Positions 23,021-34,226 of a stretch of DNA of 64,000 nt are shown piece after piece (position 1 is the stretch's first letter; each line of letters starts with the position of its first letter). The notes beneath the pieces are model-generated. The model was not told the DNA's origin and did no database searches. It saw only the letters and a program-made list of their open reading frames with translations. The stretch is from Brugia malayi (lineage: Eukaryota; Nematoda; Chromadorea; Rhabditida; Onchocercidae). Location: positions 11,342,001 to 11,406,000 of the forward strand of contig NW_025062478.1 in the NCBI RefSeq assembly GCF_000002995.4, given 5' to 3'. Position numbers and translations under genes: made by a program.

Positions 23021-25020
23021 TCACAACGTTGTTTCCTCACTCTTATCGGTAGTCAGAGGCGGTTTAATATTTCGCCCTAACATCAAATGCCGATGTTGGA
23101 TGTCTCGGAAGCCTTCATCATTAAGCACAAAGCGATGTTTGTTGATTTTGATCGAACCTTTCACAAGTGACCATAGCTGATGTCCGGCACTTCCCAGAAT
23201 TCGAACGTTGTGCCTTGTGAAAAGCACCTAAAAGTGAAGCAATTTAGCGACGCTGTTAACTGATATCATTTCAGTTTATCTTTACAGTTAACAAAATGAA
23301 AAGTGAAATTTAATTGATATCATAATATACAATATATTAATTGCTTAAAAGTTTCTACTATCTCTTTGGACAAAACTAAAAGTTGTGAAAACTCAATTCA
23401 ACTATAACTGAATTTTCATTTGATTATATACTTAATTCGGGCGAAATTCTTCCTAAAAAGTTAAAAGAACAATAACTGACACACATAAGGCTATAAAAAA
23501 TCGTCATATTTTTTTGCAACTACATTAGTTACTGCCATACTATGTACAAAAAATTACTCCATTAGCAGAATTAGAAATATCAACTACACTATTTTCAATG
23601 CATTACTATTCAACAGTGACTGTTTCTTGCCCATCTCTAAGGAGTAAAATTAATCTAATCAGGAAGAAGCCAATCTTTTATTTGTAATTTCCTTTTCCTA
23701 CGAACTAACAACTAATATATTTACCTGGAAATAGTAATTTAATTTTAGCGGAATTTTCAAGATTGTTTATAATTCGAACATTTCGAAATGGTAATGCAGC
23801 CAAAAGATAAGTGCTACATGTAAATTTGGGGCAGAACAACTTGAAATTAACTAAGAAAATAGCTGGATTTTCTAAACACACATATTTTACTAGGTATCGA
23901 AATTAGACGCAATGAATGTCGTAAGATAAAAGTTTGCTTTCCCGATATGGAAAGATAAAAATGAGCGTTTCGTCCCATTTGTTCTAATCAACCTTATAGC
24001 AGCTTCCTTCTTCGAATTAAGCAGGGAAGAAAAAAAGAGTCCAGAAAGAAATAAGAGACGAATATTCAACAATTTACTACAGCTATTTTTCTTTGCGAAT
24101 CAATATTGATTCCCGAGCAAAATGAGAGTAGGAGAGACAGCAATGGTTTGTCCGATTCATACAACGACATTAAAACAGTTTTCAGCCAAGTGTAGAAAAA
24201 TAATCAGTAGTAGAATTCCGAGAATGAAAATCCAGTGTTAGGTTCTTTTCTCAATATTTTTGTTATTCTTAGATAGACCCTGTTCCTAAAACGTAACGAC
24301 CATACTCCCACATAAATATTCAAGTTCAATGTTCAAATTATTTTTGTTCACAGTGACTCGTAAGAAAAATGAAACATGAGTGAGACTTCAGCTAACCTTT
24401 CGTGTAAATATCCCATAGTGAGAGATGACGGCAAAAAACAATTTCTGGTCTTTTTTACTGATATAAATACGATGAATTCTTATGGCATTCAGATGCCATG
24501 CCAAATACATGACCACCAAAAACGAAAATATCGGCAGTACAACAAGAACACCCATCTGCAAGCTATCATATTATGTCAACATAAGTAATACGACACTTTT
24601 AAAAAATAATACCTGCTGAACTATGTTAGTATCTTTGACAGCATTCCATAGTCGGCCCCTTTTCACGTTAGCCACACAATTCTCGGATGTCAAAAAGCCA
24701 ATCAAGGGTACCGCCAGGGTAACTAGTAAAACAAAACGTGAGGCATAATTATCGCGGTAGATCATGAACCACTCATTTTCACTTATTCCATCCCATCGAT
24801 GTAATCTTTTCACGATTCGCTGTGTGAACCGTCTGTTCACTTCCTGTAATAATTGACGGAGATAAACCATATGAGATGCTGTTCGAGCAGTTTCGTTAAA
24901 TTAAATTAAATATTTCTGGCATGATGACAAGTGAAAACAAGGTACGATTAGTTGCGCTAGTAGCACGGTTCAACTTACAATACTTAATAAAGAGAAAACG
25001 TAACGCTTCACGTACTTCAT
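23021..25020 (-). CDS. TMEM186-like mitochondrial inner-membrane protein
   Basis: Four exons in transcript order: 25020-24979, 24843-24613, 24555-24397, 23227-23021, giving 212 aa, almost exactly the length of human TMEM186 (213). The layout fits that family: a basic N-terminus (RRFTQRIVKRL), a W-F-M-x-Y-R motif (residues 39-44), transmembrane segment 1 (about 51-66), segment 2 (about 92-113, MGVLVVLPIFSFLVVMYLAW), then a soluble C-terminal domain (IYISKKDQKLFFAVISHYG.., HRFVLNDEGF). TMEM186 assists assembly of respiratory complex I. The match was judged by eye on length, topology and a few motifs, so the family call is inference; a two-pass membrane protein is well supported. Middle intron 23228-24396 is 1.2 kb. 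The ATG at 25020 is the only one giving the correct phase into exon 2. Confidence 0.72.
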
Positions 25021-25604
25021 GTAAATTCCCAAGACCTCTTCCTCTGCTGCTAACAGCGGTATGTTCCCACCGAATGAAACGTACACGTGCGATCGATGGA
25101 ACGAAACATAGAATCCTGTGGCACATCCACATATATCTACATACAAATCATATGTTCCATCCGGAATACATACACTTAATCTGACGTAACACCTGTCGTA
25201 CACACGTTCACTTCCCCTTCCAGAAACGTACACTTTGCAATCCAAGTTTCGATCTATCACTCAGTTCACAATGAGATGCTTGTTATGAAAATTCTATTCA
25301 GAAATATCTCACTGATATAATTTTCTCAAAGTGATTGGTCGGTTACCTTAGGAAGTTAGTTTTGAAGAAGCATTTGTTGTCGTCATCTCATTTTCTCGGC
25401 AATTCCTTCCACTCTTTGTATTTCTCACTCCTTTGCGTGATCGAATCGGAAAGTATAGCATTATGCTGTTGTAATGAGATAAGGTGTGGCAGAGGTAATT
25501 TGGTTATTATTATATCATAATAAATGTAAAGTGTGATATGAAATGGATCTCATTGTTTATATTTGTATTCACGTGGAGCAGTCCGTTGGATTGCCGCACT
25601 AGCA
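25021..25604. promoter_or_regulatory. Shared divergent promoter region
   Basis: Only 584 bp separate the start codons of the TMEM186-like gene (-) and the PITP gene (+), so both promoters must lie here or within the 5'UTRs. No TATA-like or operator-like element could be assigned. The open frame reading across the TMEM186 start on the minus strand has no family similarity. Confidence 0.55.
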
Positions 25605-27963
25605 ATGATTATCAAAGTAGGTATTCTGAGATTCTTTGATTTTGTTTTATGGGCATTTATGGGCATTGGGTCCTATGCAATGTGGGGAGGCGGTATTGTT
25701 GTGGTAGTTGGAAGGAACTCTCAACCAATCATATCCATCAGTTAGCTCATTAGAATTTGAAGGAGCAACATTTTGAGGAGTTCCGCATTTTGATGCCGCT
25801 CGAGATGGATGAATATTATCGTGGGCAGTTATTTGCAGTATCAGAGACGAGCAAAAATGAGACTGGAGGAGGAGATGGTGTTCTGGTACTTCTATTATTA
25901 AGTGATGCGTAGTTGGTTGGATCTAGAAGGTGCTTCGCACTTGAGAATATCTTGAGACTTAGTCAGTGAAATAACTATTTGCCCCTTACAGAAGCCACCT
26001 AACAGGTAATGGAACAAAAATGAAGGAAGGAAAAAGAAAGTGGAGACAAAAGTTTCTAGAAACTCGTATATCGTCTAGCGAGTTTTCCTACGGTGAATAT
26101 TCAGTATTTCATTAGTTAGATGCAAACAGAATATAGAAAATAGGGAATCAACATTGCTTTACAACTACAAGTACCAAATCCTTTCCAGCTTACCGAAAAA
26201 TAGTTTTAATATTCTTATAGCGAGGTTCTTATACTTGGTCTGAAAGTGGATAGAATAAAGAGCAGGGGAGAAAGGCATAGCAACTTTTAAATTTAAGGGA
26301 GATATGAAAAGATACAGTTGTTTGGCCTCTTTTTTGCAGGTATTGGAAAATGACGGTTTTACAAGTACGACGGTGCGTCCGGGTCATTCTATCACCGGTA
26401 TTTACACACACAAAATCTATCGTACTAAGTCAAAATCGCCATGGGCGTTACGTAAAATATTTCCTGACGCAGCATTCGTGTTACACGAAGAATGCTGGAA
26501 TGCATTCCCATATTGTAAAACAGTTATTAAGGTTAGTTTATTGACTGTTCTTGCCTTTTTTATTAAGTAGCACCTATATAGGACAGTACACACTGATCTT
26601 AGCAAGCACCATATTCCCCCTGTTCTACGGTACTTCCTTAGCACAAAATGATGAAAATGTATATTGGCAGAATCCCGATTATATGAAGGATGGTTTCTAC
26701 ATTAATATTGAATCGATGCATCTTCCGGATAAAGGCCATACCGAAAACGTAAGCACTTATGTCTGGAAAGTTGTGATAGGAGAAAACCCCTACAAACTAA
26801 ATTATGATTCCTGTCACAGAAGGGGAGCAAAGTTCAGTTCTAAGTCACTCAGGACTAAGTGCAAAGAAGCCGTAATGCATTATTTGCATGTCATGCACCT
26901 TTCTGGAAGGAAAAAGGACGTCTTCACGATAAGGAAAATAACTTCTGAATGGATAATAGCAATATTTTTTAAGGCATTGGATTTGAGCCCGGCATTATTA
27001 AAGAAGCGCGAGGTAATCATTATTGATATCTACGATGATAGCCTGTTGAAAAAATCGGTAAGCCACAGCAGGGACTCTTTTTGGTGTTATTTAACAGCAG
27101 TAGTACAGTTGCAATACTGGCTGTAGTTGCAACTGCAGTAGCATAGAAATGATAACGTGTTGCTCTGCACGTTGCAGAATAAAACATTGCTAGTTTTCTG
27201 TTTTATTTTGTATGTTTACAATGGCTAATATTGAAAGTTTGCAGGATATTACACCTGAAACAGATGTACGTGAATTTGAGTCTAAAAAGACTGGTCGTGG
27301 AAGATTGCCGAAGGACTGGATTGAGACAACCAAACCGGTGATGTGTTGTTACAAAGTTCGCTTCTTGTTGCTGATCACATAGCATATGAAGTGGCATCTT
27401 CGGTCATTTAATCTTGAATGCTGTCGAACTCGATCCGTTAATACTTATAGTATTCGAGTGGAATTATATTTGTGAGGAAATTAAAGTTTTTCAAAGAGCA
27501 GCAATAGTTTCAGGTAGTACAAGTACATTTTAAAATGTTTGGATTCCAAACAATGGTAGAGCACGTTCTCCAGAGACAGTATCCGCGAATATTTGCAAAA
27601 TTCAATCGGTGAGTTATTATTTATCAGTGCCTCTACAGTGCTGTGGAGTGTGTCGGTAAATTTAGTTTAGGTAAGAAAGGAGGCAGTACAGGAGATTCTG
27701 TCAAATGTTAAGGCATATTTCTCAACATCTTTTCTGGTCGTTAGTCGTTATTTTCTTGTTCGACTAGTTATCACTAGTTGAGATTGCACAACATATTAAC
27801 TTTTTACAGGGAGTTATACTGCTGGACCGATCGATGGTACGATATGACGATTGAGGATATCAAAAAGATGGAGAGAGAAGCGACAGAGCAATTAAAAAAA
27901 CAAATTGCCGAACCGGAAAAACGTGGCACCGTGTGTGATGTTGATGATAAAGGGACAACTTAA
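25605..27963 (+). CDS. Class I phosphatidylinositol transfer protein (PITPalpha/beta type)
   Basis: A soluble START-like lipid exchanger moving phosphatidylinositol and phosphatidylcholine between membranes. Eight exons: 25605-25616 (only MIIK), 25778-25885, 26340-26531, 26671-26748, 26974-27057, 27245-27355, 27514-27608, 27810-27963; 277 aa (human PITPalpha 270). Hallmarks: EFRILMPLEMDEYYRGQLFA, SKNETGGGDGV, YTHKIYR with Thr63/Lys65 (equivalents of the PI head-group residues Thr59/Lys61), WNAFPYCKT with Asn94 (Asn90), ESKKTGRG, and the C-terminal ELYCWTDRWYDMTIEDIKKME. The tryptophan pair that docks PITPalpha on membranes is replaced by Met203-Phe204. There is no C-terminal extension, so it is a single-domain form, not RdgB. 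Exon 1 was set from the exact family start and a GTAGGT donor. Confidence 0.96.
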
Positions 27964-28118
27964 CTTTCCTCAACTAACCTGTCTGTCTATCATTGCTTTC
28001 AGTGACTCATTCTATTCCGGTAATGAAAATCTATAAAAGACCGATGCACATAACTATCCATCCTGCATTCCCGAGAGATTTTCTAGCACTCAGTGGTAGT
28101 ATCAGTCGATATGTTAAG

Positions 28119-28124
28119 AATAAA
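28119..28124 (+). terminator. Candidate poly(A) signal of PITP gene
   Basis: AATAAA 156 nt past the PITP stop codon, the first canonical signal downstream. Confidence 0.5.
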
Positions 28125-29867
28125 CTTACTTCTTCCTATAGGTGAATCATTATTATTTCTCTGGAACAGTTACAGACGCAACAACATCTGATGGAAGATC
28201 TTTCTATAATTGTTTCTTCCTCTTTAGGGACAGATCCATGCCTATTACAGTAGACATATTGAATATTTCAATACATGAATATGTGTTTGTGATCAGAACC
28301 ATTTGTGAAAGTCATTTGTTTAGTTAGTCCATGTTGAGGCATATCCTATTCCAAAATCAGATTCATTCTAGAACGACTGTATCCGTTGTATTTTTTGGAA
28401 GCAATTTAGGAGTTTCAGGATATCAGTTAGGATTCAGTAACTCTGGCTACATAATAGGCACTAACTGATTAACCTGAACACTCAGACGTGTTGGAATATG
28501 GGAATTTTCTTTATGAATATTTTAGTAAGAAATTGTCTGATTTTTTACCTGCAATCCAATCTGATGGGTAAATTGACTTAATGATTGGCACAGCAAGCCT
28601 TCAAGAACTCCATATCAGGGAACTAGCCATTATTGTGAAAGACTCCTCATTACTATGCTAAAAAGTTAATAATTTTGGAAATAAGCTCTACAAACAAAGC
28701 AATAATAATTGAGGGAAAATGTAATCTGGTAAATATCGATTGTGTAAGCTACCTTCTGAAGAAGTACGAAACAAGATATAATATGGTTTCAAGATGCATG
28801 TCAAGAAACCACAACGTTCAATTCCAGCAATCAACGCAGCTCTTGTATGGTCATACAAGTTTAAAAGGTAAGAATTATCCTTGCCTAACGATGGATTATG
28901 TCATTATTTTTGAAGAAAGCTCTAAATATCAACACCTAACACACAGAAATTAGTTCTAAAAAAATCAGATGATTTCCAGAATGGAACGGTTCCGGTCTTC
29001 GGTTTACTTATCAAATAAGAGGAACAGAAAACCTCAGTAAGTAATGCATAGAACAAATTGTTATGCATAGCCGCTATTCCGGTCATCTGTCAAGCATGGT
29101 AATGCTTATTAGGAGTCCATAGGTCTGTTGGTGTCTTTTCATTCGTCGCTATTAAATACAGCAATTGTTTAATATCAAGAATTGCTTGAGTCTGAGCAGT
29201 GCTTCTTCTAATACGGAAAAGGATCCATCATGGATTCTCGGCCAAATTTGTGAAAGAGTATTTCACTGGAATAATTGGACGAATTACGTTATTATCTCCA
29301 AGAAACTGTTGGACAGAAGGGGTGATCGAGTAGTAATTATAGTTGCAAAATTGAAGAAAATGTTTACGGACAAATTACCAGATTTCCAGCACGACAGCAC
29401 TTTCGCTTTCCCATTACTCGATATATTTTTTTCGATTCTCTGTTTGAGCCATTCAGTTTTCTAACTTTAATGGACTGAATTATTCTGACGTCACACTTTG
29501 TACTTGCAAATCCATTTTGAAAGCAATTACACTACTTACTCCCAAACAGTTCTCACGCCTGAAATATTTATTTCCCCACAAGCAGTATTAATTACATATA
29601 TTACCATTCCTGATAACTTGTCTGCTTTACTGCACTCATCACAGCTATAAACGTGAAATATCGTCAGCATTTTCAAAAATTGTTCAACTTTCGCCTGTAC
29701 CTGAGCTTCCGAGACTTGTCACACTATACTGGGAGAAATCAAACAATTCTTCCTAAATTCATTGGTAGTATAAGTGATGTATCAATTAACAGACTCCAGA
29801 CAGTGTATTGCATCTCCTCGTATCTTCGCTTCTCGTTATCATTATTCTGTCCTTTGCAGAAATTCAT

Positions 29868-29932
29868 TTGCATATCATTCTACTGATAAAACAATCTACT
29901 GATATCATTGCATATCATTCTACTGATAAAAA
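29868..29932. repeat. Tandem duplication, 41-nt period
   Basis: The string TTGCATATCATTCTACTGAT, followed by AAAA, occurs twice with starts 41 nt apart. Confidence 0.9.
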
Positions 29933-30052
29933 TCAAAATGGGAAAATAAATGAACGATAACTACGTTCTTATTGTCCATTAAGCAGTGATATAGTGTCTT
30001 CTTTACAAGCGATTGTCCTGCTTAGACGTCAAACGGTCATTTTTAGTCTTCG

Positions 30053-30977
30053 TTACTCGTCCATTTCCTGATTGATCTAGCTAGAGCGGTTTCAGAATAG
30101 GTTAGTGCTTTGTTTTTGCAATATTTCAGGATGCTTCAAACCATTAAATACATTTAATACTCAATGCAACAACAGTGAAAGGAATCAAATACTTTTTTTT
30201 TTTGGTAAAATTCCCATTTAATAGGGAAATGTCGTGGGTAATGAGATGATATACCTGTACTTTTGCAATCTGTCGTCCACTTCTGGACAGATCAGTATGT
30301 ATCCGATCAGTCACAAAGTGCTGTGATGTGCCACTTTTTGATTTTGCTTTATTCACTGAATTTGGTAGACGGGCGGGTGCGGGCGAAATAACTGCATTAC
30401 GAATGAACTGAACGTATTTTATCCTCATATAATAGTGGGATATTGTCAATAATTGAAAACTAATTTTTTATCTTTTGATTTCACAAGCACAGAATTGTAC
30501 CTGTCGAACGCACCACAATTCAGAGATCTACCAGTCCCGGTTTTATTCCGGAGGATAATCTTGGTTTAAGCAAAGACTAACGTACATTGCAATTTCAACA
30601 ATCTCTCAAAGGACAATAACTCATATAATCTACATTTTTGATCTGTAGGTAACAAAAAACCTCGAGGTGTCTCTTCTGAACACTTCACCTTTTCAGGCTT
30701 ATTTTGCTTGCGGGCAATATAACAAAATCGAAGCATACAGATACAGAAACATAATATTGGTATTGCTATCGCTAAAAATCCTTATTTATTGATTTGAGAG
30801 AAAAAGAAAACTAATGTTAGCTGAAAGAGAGCTTATGATTCACACTCTAATCTAAAAAAATCTAAAATATGAGGTCCGATTTAAGTCTGAAATTTTATTC
30901 TTAATTAGTTTACCCAAACTGATGCATACTACAATCGTAATAGTTAAAGCGGTAAGGTAATCGCGCATATTTTCCAT
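30053..30977 (-). CDS. Putative small single-pass membrane protein, hypothetical
   Basis: Family not recognised. Exons in transcript order: 30977-30914, 30771-30661, 30391-30255, and a tentative last exon 30067-30053; about 108 aa. The first two junctions keep frame across different phases with GT-AG introns, which argues for a real gene. The protein has a short N-terminus (MENMRDY), a long hydrophobic stretch (about residues 8-41, LTALTITIVVCISLAIAIPI then LCFCICML) rich in cysteine, then a basic cytosolic-looking tail (YIARKQNKPEKVK) and a Ser/Thr-rich C-terminus ending IAKVQ before a GTATAT donor. Four cysteines lie in or next to the membrane-proximal segment, so palmitoylation is possible. 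The final exon (EMDE-stop) is weak; reading through the donor would add about 23 residues instead. Confidence 0.5.
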
Positions 30978-31626
30978 ATGCGCCCGACCGTAGCAATTCG
31001 TTCGCTGCCTGATCAATGCAGCTTTTCCATTTTCTTGTGAATTCAAATATTTAAATTCCGTTCCTCATTACGGTTTTCTGTCAAGCAGTAGAATTCATTG
31101 TTTCAATGATAAAGGAAAAAAAAAAAAACTAAAATACAGGCAGTATAGGGTGAAGAAGTTGCTTGTAAGTTTGGTAAGTTTATGAATTCAGTGTTGTAAA
31201 TTGTTTGGAAGCATTTAAGTAGTAGTTATCATCATTAAAGTCACATGAAAACTGAAAACTATCCGATCTGCTGATCAGTAGCTGATCAATTTGAAGTTTC
31301 TAGAAAACGCTTATCCTATGCAATGGATGTTTACTTAAAATTAAGTGAATATTTGAGAGGAAACCACTCTGATATGCAAGTAAAAAATAATGAAAGAAAT
31401 GATTGTAGCACAAAGAATTCAAAAATTTACCTGAACGATTAACTTATTCATTTTTCAAAAAAAAAGAATGACCTCTTGTAATTCAAAATATTTCTGCTTA
31501 ATATTCTTTGTTGATGATTTTTTTAAATGAAATTTAGCTTGAATTTGTTTCCCTTCATTTCATTCTAAATAACCCCTCTATTATTTCTTCATTCATCACT
31601 TGGCTCACTTGGATGACGATATGATT

Positions 31627-31656
31627 ATTGTTATTATTATTATTATGATGACGATT
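31627..31656. repeat. (TTA)n microsatellite
   Basis: Imperfect TTA/TTG trinucleotide run. Confidence 0.85.
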
Positions 31657-31722
31657 ATGGCTGGTTCTACTTACAATTGATGAGATGAAAAGTGCTGCTT
31701 ATTGAAATGAATTGAATCCATG

Positions 31723-31768
31723 TCATCGTCGTCGTCGTCGTCGTTGTCATCGTTGTCGCCATCGCCGT
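31723..31768. repeat. (CGT)n trinucleotide repeat
   Basis: TCG/CGT repeat with interruptions (GTCATCGTTGTCGCC); on the minus strand it reads as GAC/ACG and inflates a spurious threonine-rich frame. Confidence 0.85.
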
Positions 31769-33910
31769 TAATTCATCGGCATCTGTCGTTTGCTCCCCTC
31801 TCGTTCCTTCCGCCTCTTCCGATATTAAGAAGCTATTCACAGGGAGCAAATAGCAAATAATAGATTATCAAAATCACTTACATTATGTATTTACAGATTG
31901 AATTGAGGCCAGTAAGTAATTGTTTGAAGGCCTCAATTTACACAGCCAGTCCATATGCCCATGCTTACAAATAGCCTACGAAAAAGCCTTTCCTTGGGCA
32001 TCGCTAGCCCATTCATTGCACATTATTATTATGCTCATTCGATTGCGCTATGCAAATTAGCCCCAACGAGGCAAAGATGTCTCTTTCACCATCATGTCAC
32101 ACTTTATAACTGAAAATTCAGTGTCGTCCTCAACAACCTGAATGAATAAATAAAGGACGACGTGAGCTGTCAACTAATTAAAATACCACATAAATGAAAT
32201 AGGCATTTGTACTTCAAATAGTTATACTTACGAACGACCAATCTTTCCCACAGATAACAGATGCAAATTTCCTTTCCAAAACTTTTTTATTCTCATTTTT
32301 GCTATCTTATCCAAACAGTTTTTTGATCTATACTGTCGATATTCATATTTACTGCTAGGACACGCAAGTAATTTGTCCTCATAAAGCCTTTCATGCTTCA
32401 TGTATTCTCCTAATGCTCCTGGAAGTTATACTATCAAGTACACTTAATATTTGCTCATAAGTTTTATGCTTGTATATCTCTTGGTTTTCATATGATGAGG
32501 TACCCAAGAGAATCCCTCTATAATTTTTGATGAGGCCTGGAGCCAGCTTAGTGAGAGCTCATCTAGACCTAACGCCCTTTTTCCTGTCACTCATCTATCT
32601 TAGCTTACTTTAGAAAGAGTTGTTGATGGGCCAATCTCGCACGGAAATCAATCTGTACACATGCTTGTATTGTTTGGCTCACTGGGCTACTTAAGGATTC
32701 GCATGACAAGTAGGAGGGTAGTGGGGCTTCTTAGATTTGCGGTGTATGGATACGGTATGAGTATATATATATATATATCTATAAGTAAGTAAATATTATT
32801 CCCCAAGATTATGGGTGTCAGTTTAATTGTGTTTGTCTCTCTGTTTCTGTCTATTTCCTTGCAGAGTAATGATCAAAGTAAGACTGAGTTGGCTTACAGA
32901 CTTAGTCTTATCCAATAGCTTACGACTTAGATAGCCCATCGAAATGTCCACTACAAATACCCTACCGACCCAGTCTCACTACCCACCCGTCTGTCTATCT
33001 TATGAATCTAATAAAACTTTCTTGCAAATTAACTAAGGGCTGCTCACAACTGCTCATAACTATTTCTTCCACTGTACTTTTTCCTAGCATTTGAGATGAA
33101 TTCCAGTTCGCTGGCTGATGCTGATTGTGAAGATGTTGCCTGATAGTTTGTTAATTAAGCACTGATAAGAGAAGATAGCTACTTTTGATACATATCATTA
33201 TCATAGATTATCAGTGATACACCCTATTATCACAGATCATGCAACAATTACTATTTGTAAAGTTAGAAATGCAAATGACGACGGATGTGGTTGATCATGA
33301 ACGTCACTATTACTGAAAGCTGTGTCGTGAAGGTCCCACAGAGAAAGGACACCTTGTGATATCGGCGTGTTTTGTGTAACTCATAAGCAGCCTTTTAGCA
33401 TAGAATTCAACTTGCAGGTGTAAAATTTTTCTTTTCTTTTCCCAGATTGGAGCAGAATTCCCAGCGAATAGTAAAATATAAACTCATATGAATATTGTGA
33501 ACCTCGGAGACATCCCACAGTGCAACTCATACCTGATCTCCTGCAGGGGTCTTGGGATACGGTACAGTGTTATGATGAGTTAATTTGATGTTTTTGAAAT
33601 GAATAACTTTCTCAGCTATTAATGGAAAAGTCCTCAATCAAACAACTAAATAGGGAATGAATAGCTAAACTTATTTCATGTACTTTTAAAGAAAAAACTT
33701 TTCATTTCTCAGTTGCATTAGCGCTGATTTCCAGCAGCACAATACGCTCAAAGAGAGTTTTAGTACTGAGTTCAAAAGCAAGAAGTGATCTGCTCCCTGT
33801 CCATTTGATAACTGTCACAGTCAGCGTCCATTTTACTGATAGTCAATGGTCACCGCGGCATATTCTATATGATTCGAGAACTATTAGAGTGCTGTACATC
33901 CTTAAGTATT

Positions 33911-33959
33911 ATGTGTGTATGTATGTGTGTGTATGTGCATGTGTGTGTATATGTATGTA

Positions 33960-33992
<33 letters not shown>
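33911..33992. repeat. (GT)n microsatellite with GTAT interruptions
   Basis: About 80 bases of GT/GTAT ending in a pure GT run. Confidence 0.95.
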
Positions 33993-33994
<2 letters not shown>

Positions 33995-34181
33995 GTGGTA
34001 TGTTTTGCAATTATTTCTCTCCGTTTCTTCTAATTTACTTCTTGACGAACTCAACGACTAACACTTTGCGCTCATTCGCTTTTAACGGGATGATGAATCT
34101 TTTCTGTAGAAGTCAGAAATGACAAATTCAGATTGAATTGATCGCAGAAATAGTCCTTCAGGTTATATTACATATGGTATA

Positions 34182-34226
34182 GAAGAGAGAGGGAGAGAGA
34201 GAGAAAGAGAAAGAAAAGAGAAAGGA
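34182..34226. repeat. GA-rich purine tract
   Basis: Imperfect GA/GAAA tract of about 45 bases. Confidence 0.9.

Larger units (their letters stand above)
27964..30052. other. Intergenic region, unassigned reading frames
   Basis: Holds the PITP 3'UTR and then about 1.9 kb with scattered open frames. The longest is 29165-29464 (+, 99 codons, composition protein-like, no recognised family). A 41-nt tandem duplication lies at 29868-29932. I cannot support a gene here. Confidence 0.5.

Noticed and set aside
26551..27126. 191-codon open frame on the + strand inside the PITP gene
   Set aside because: It contains PITP exons 4 and 5 in frame plus an open intron; exon boundaries and family alignment show it is not one continuous coding region.
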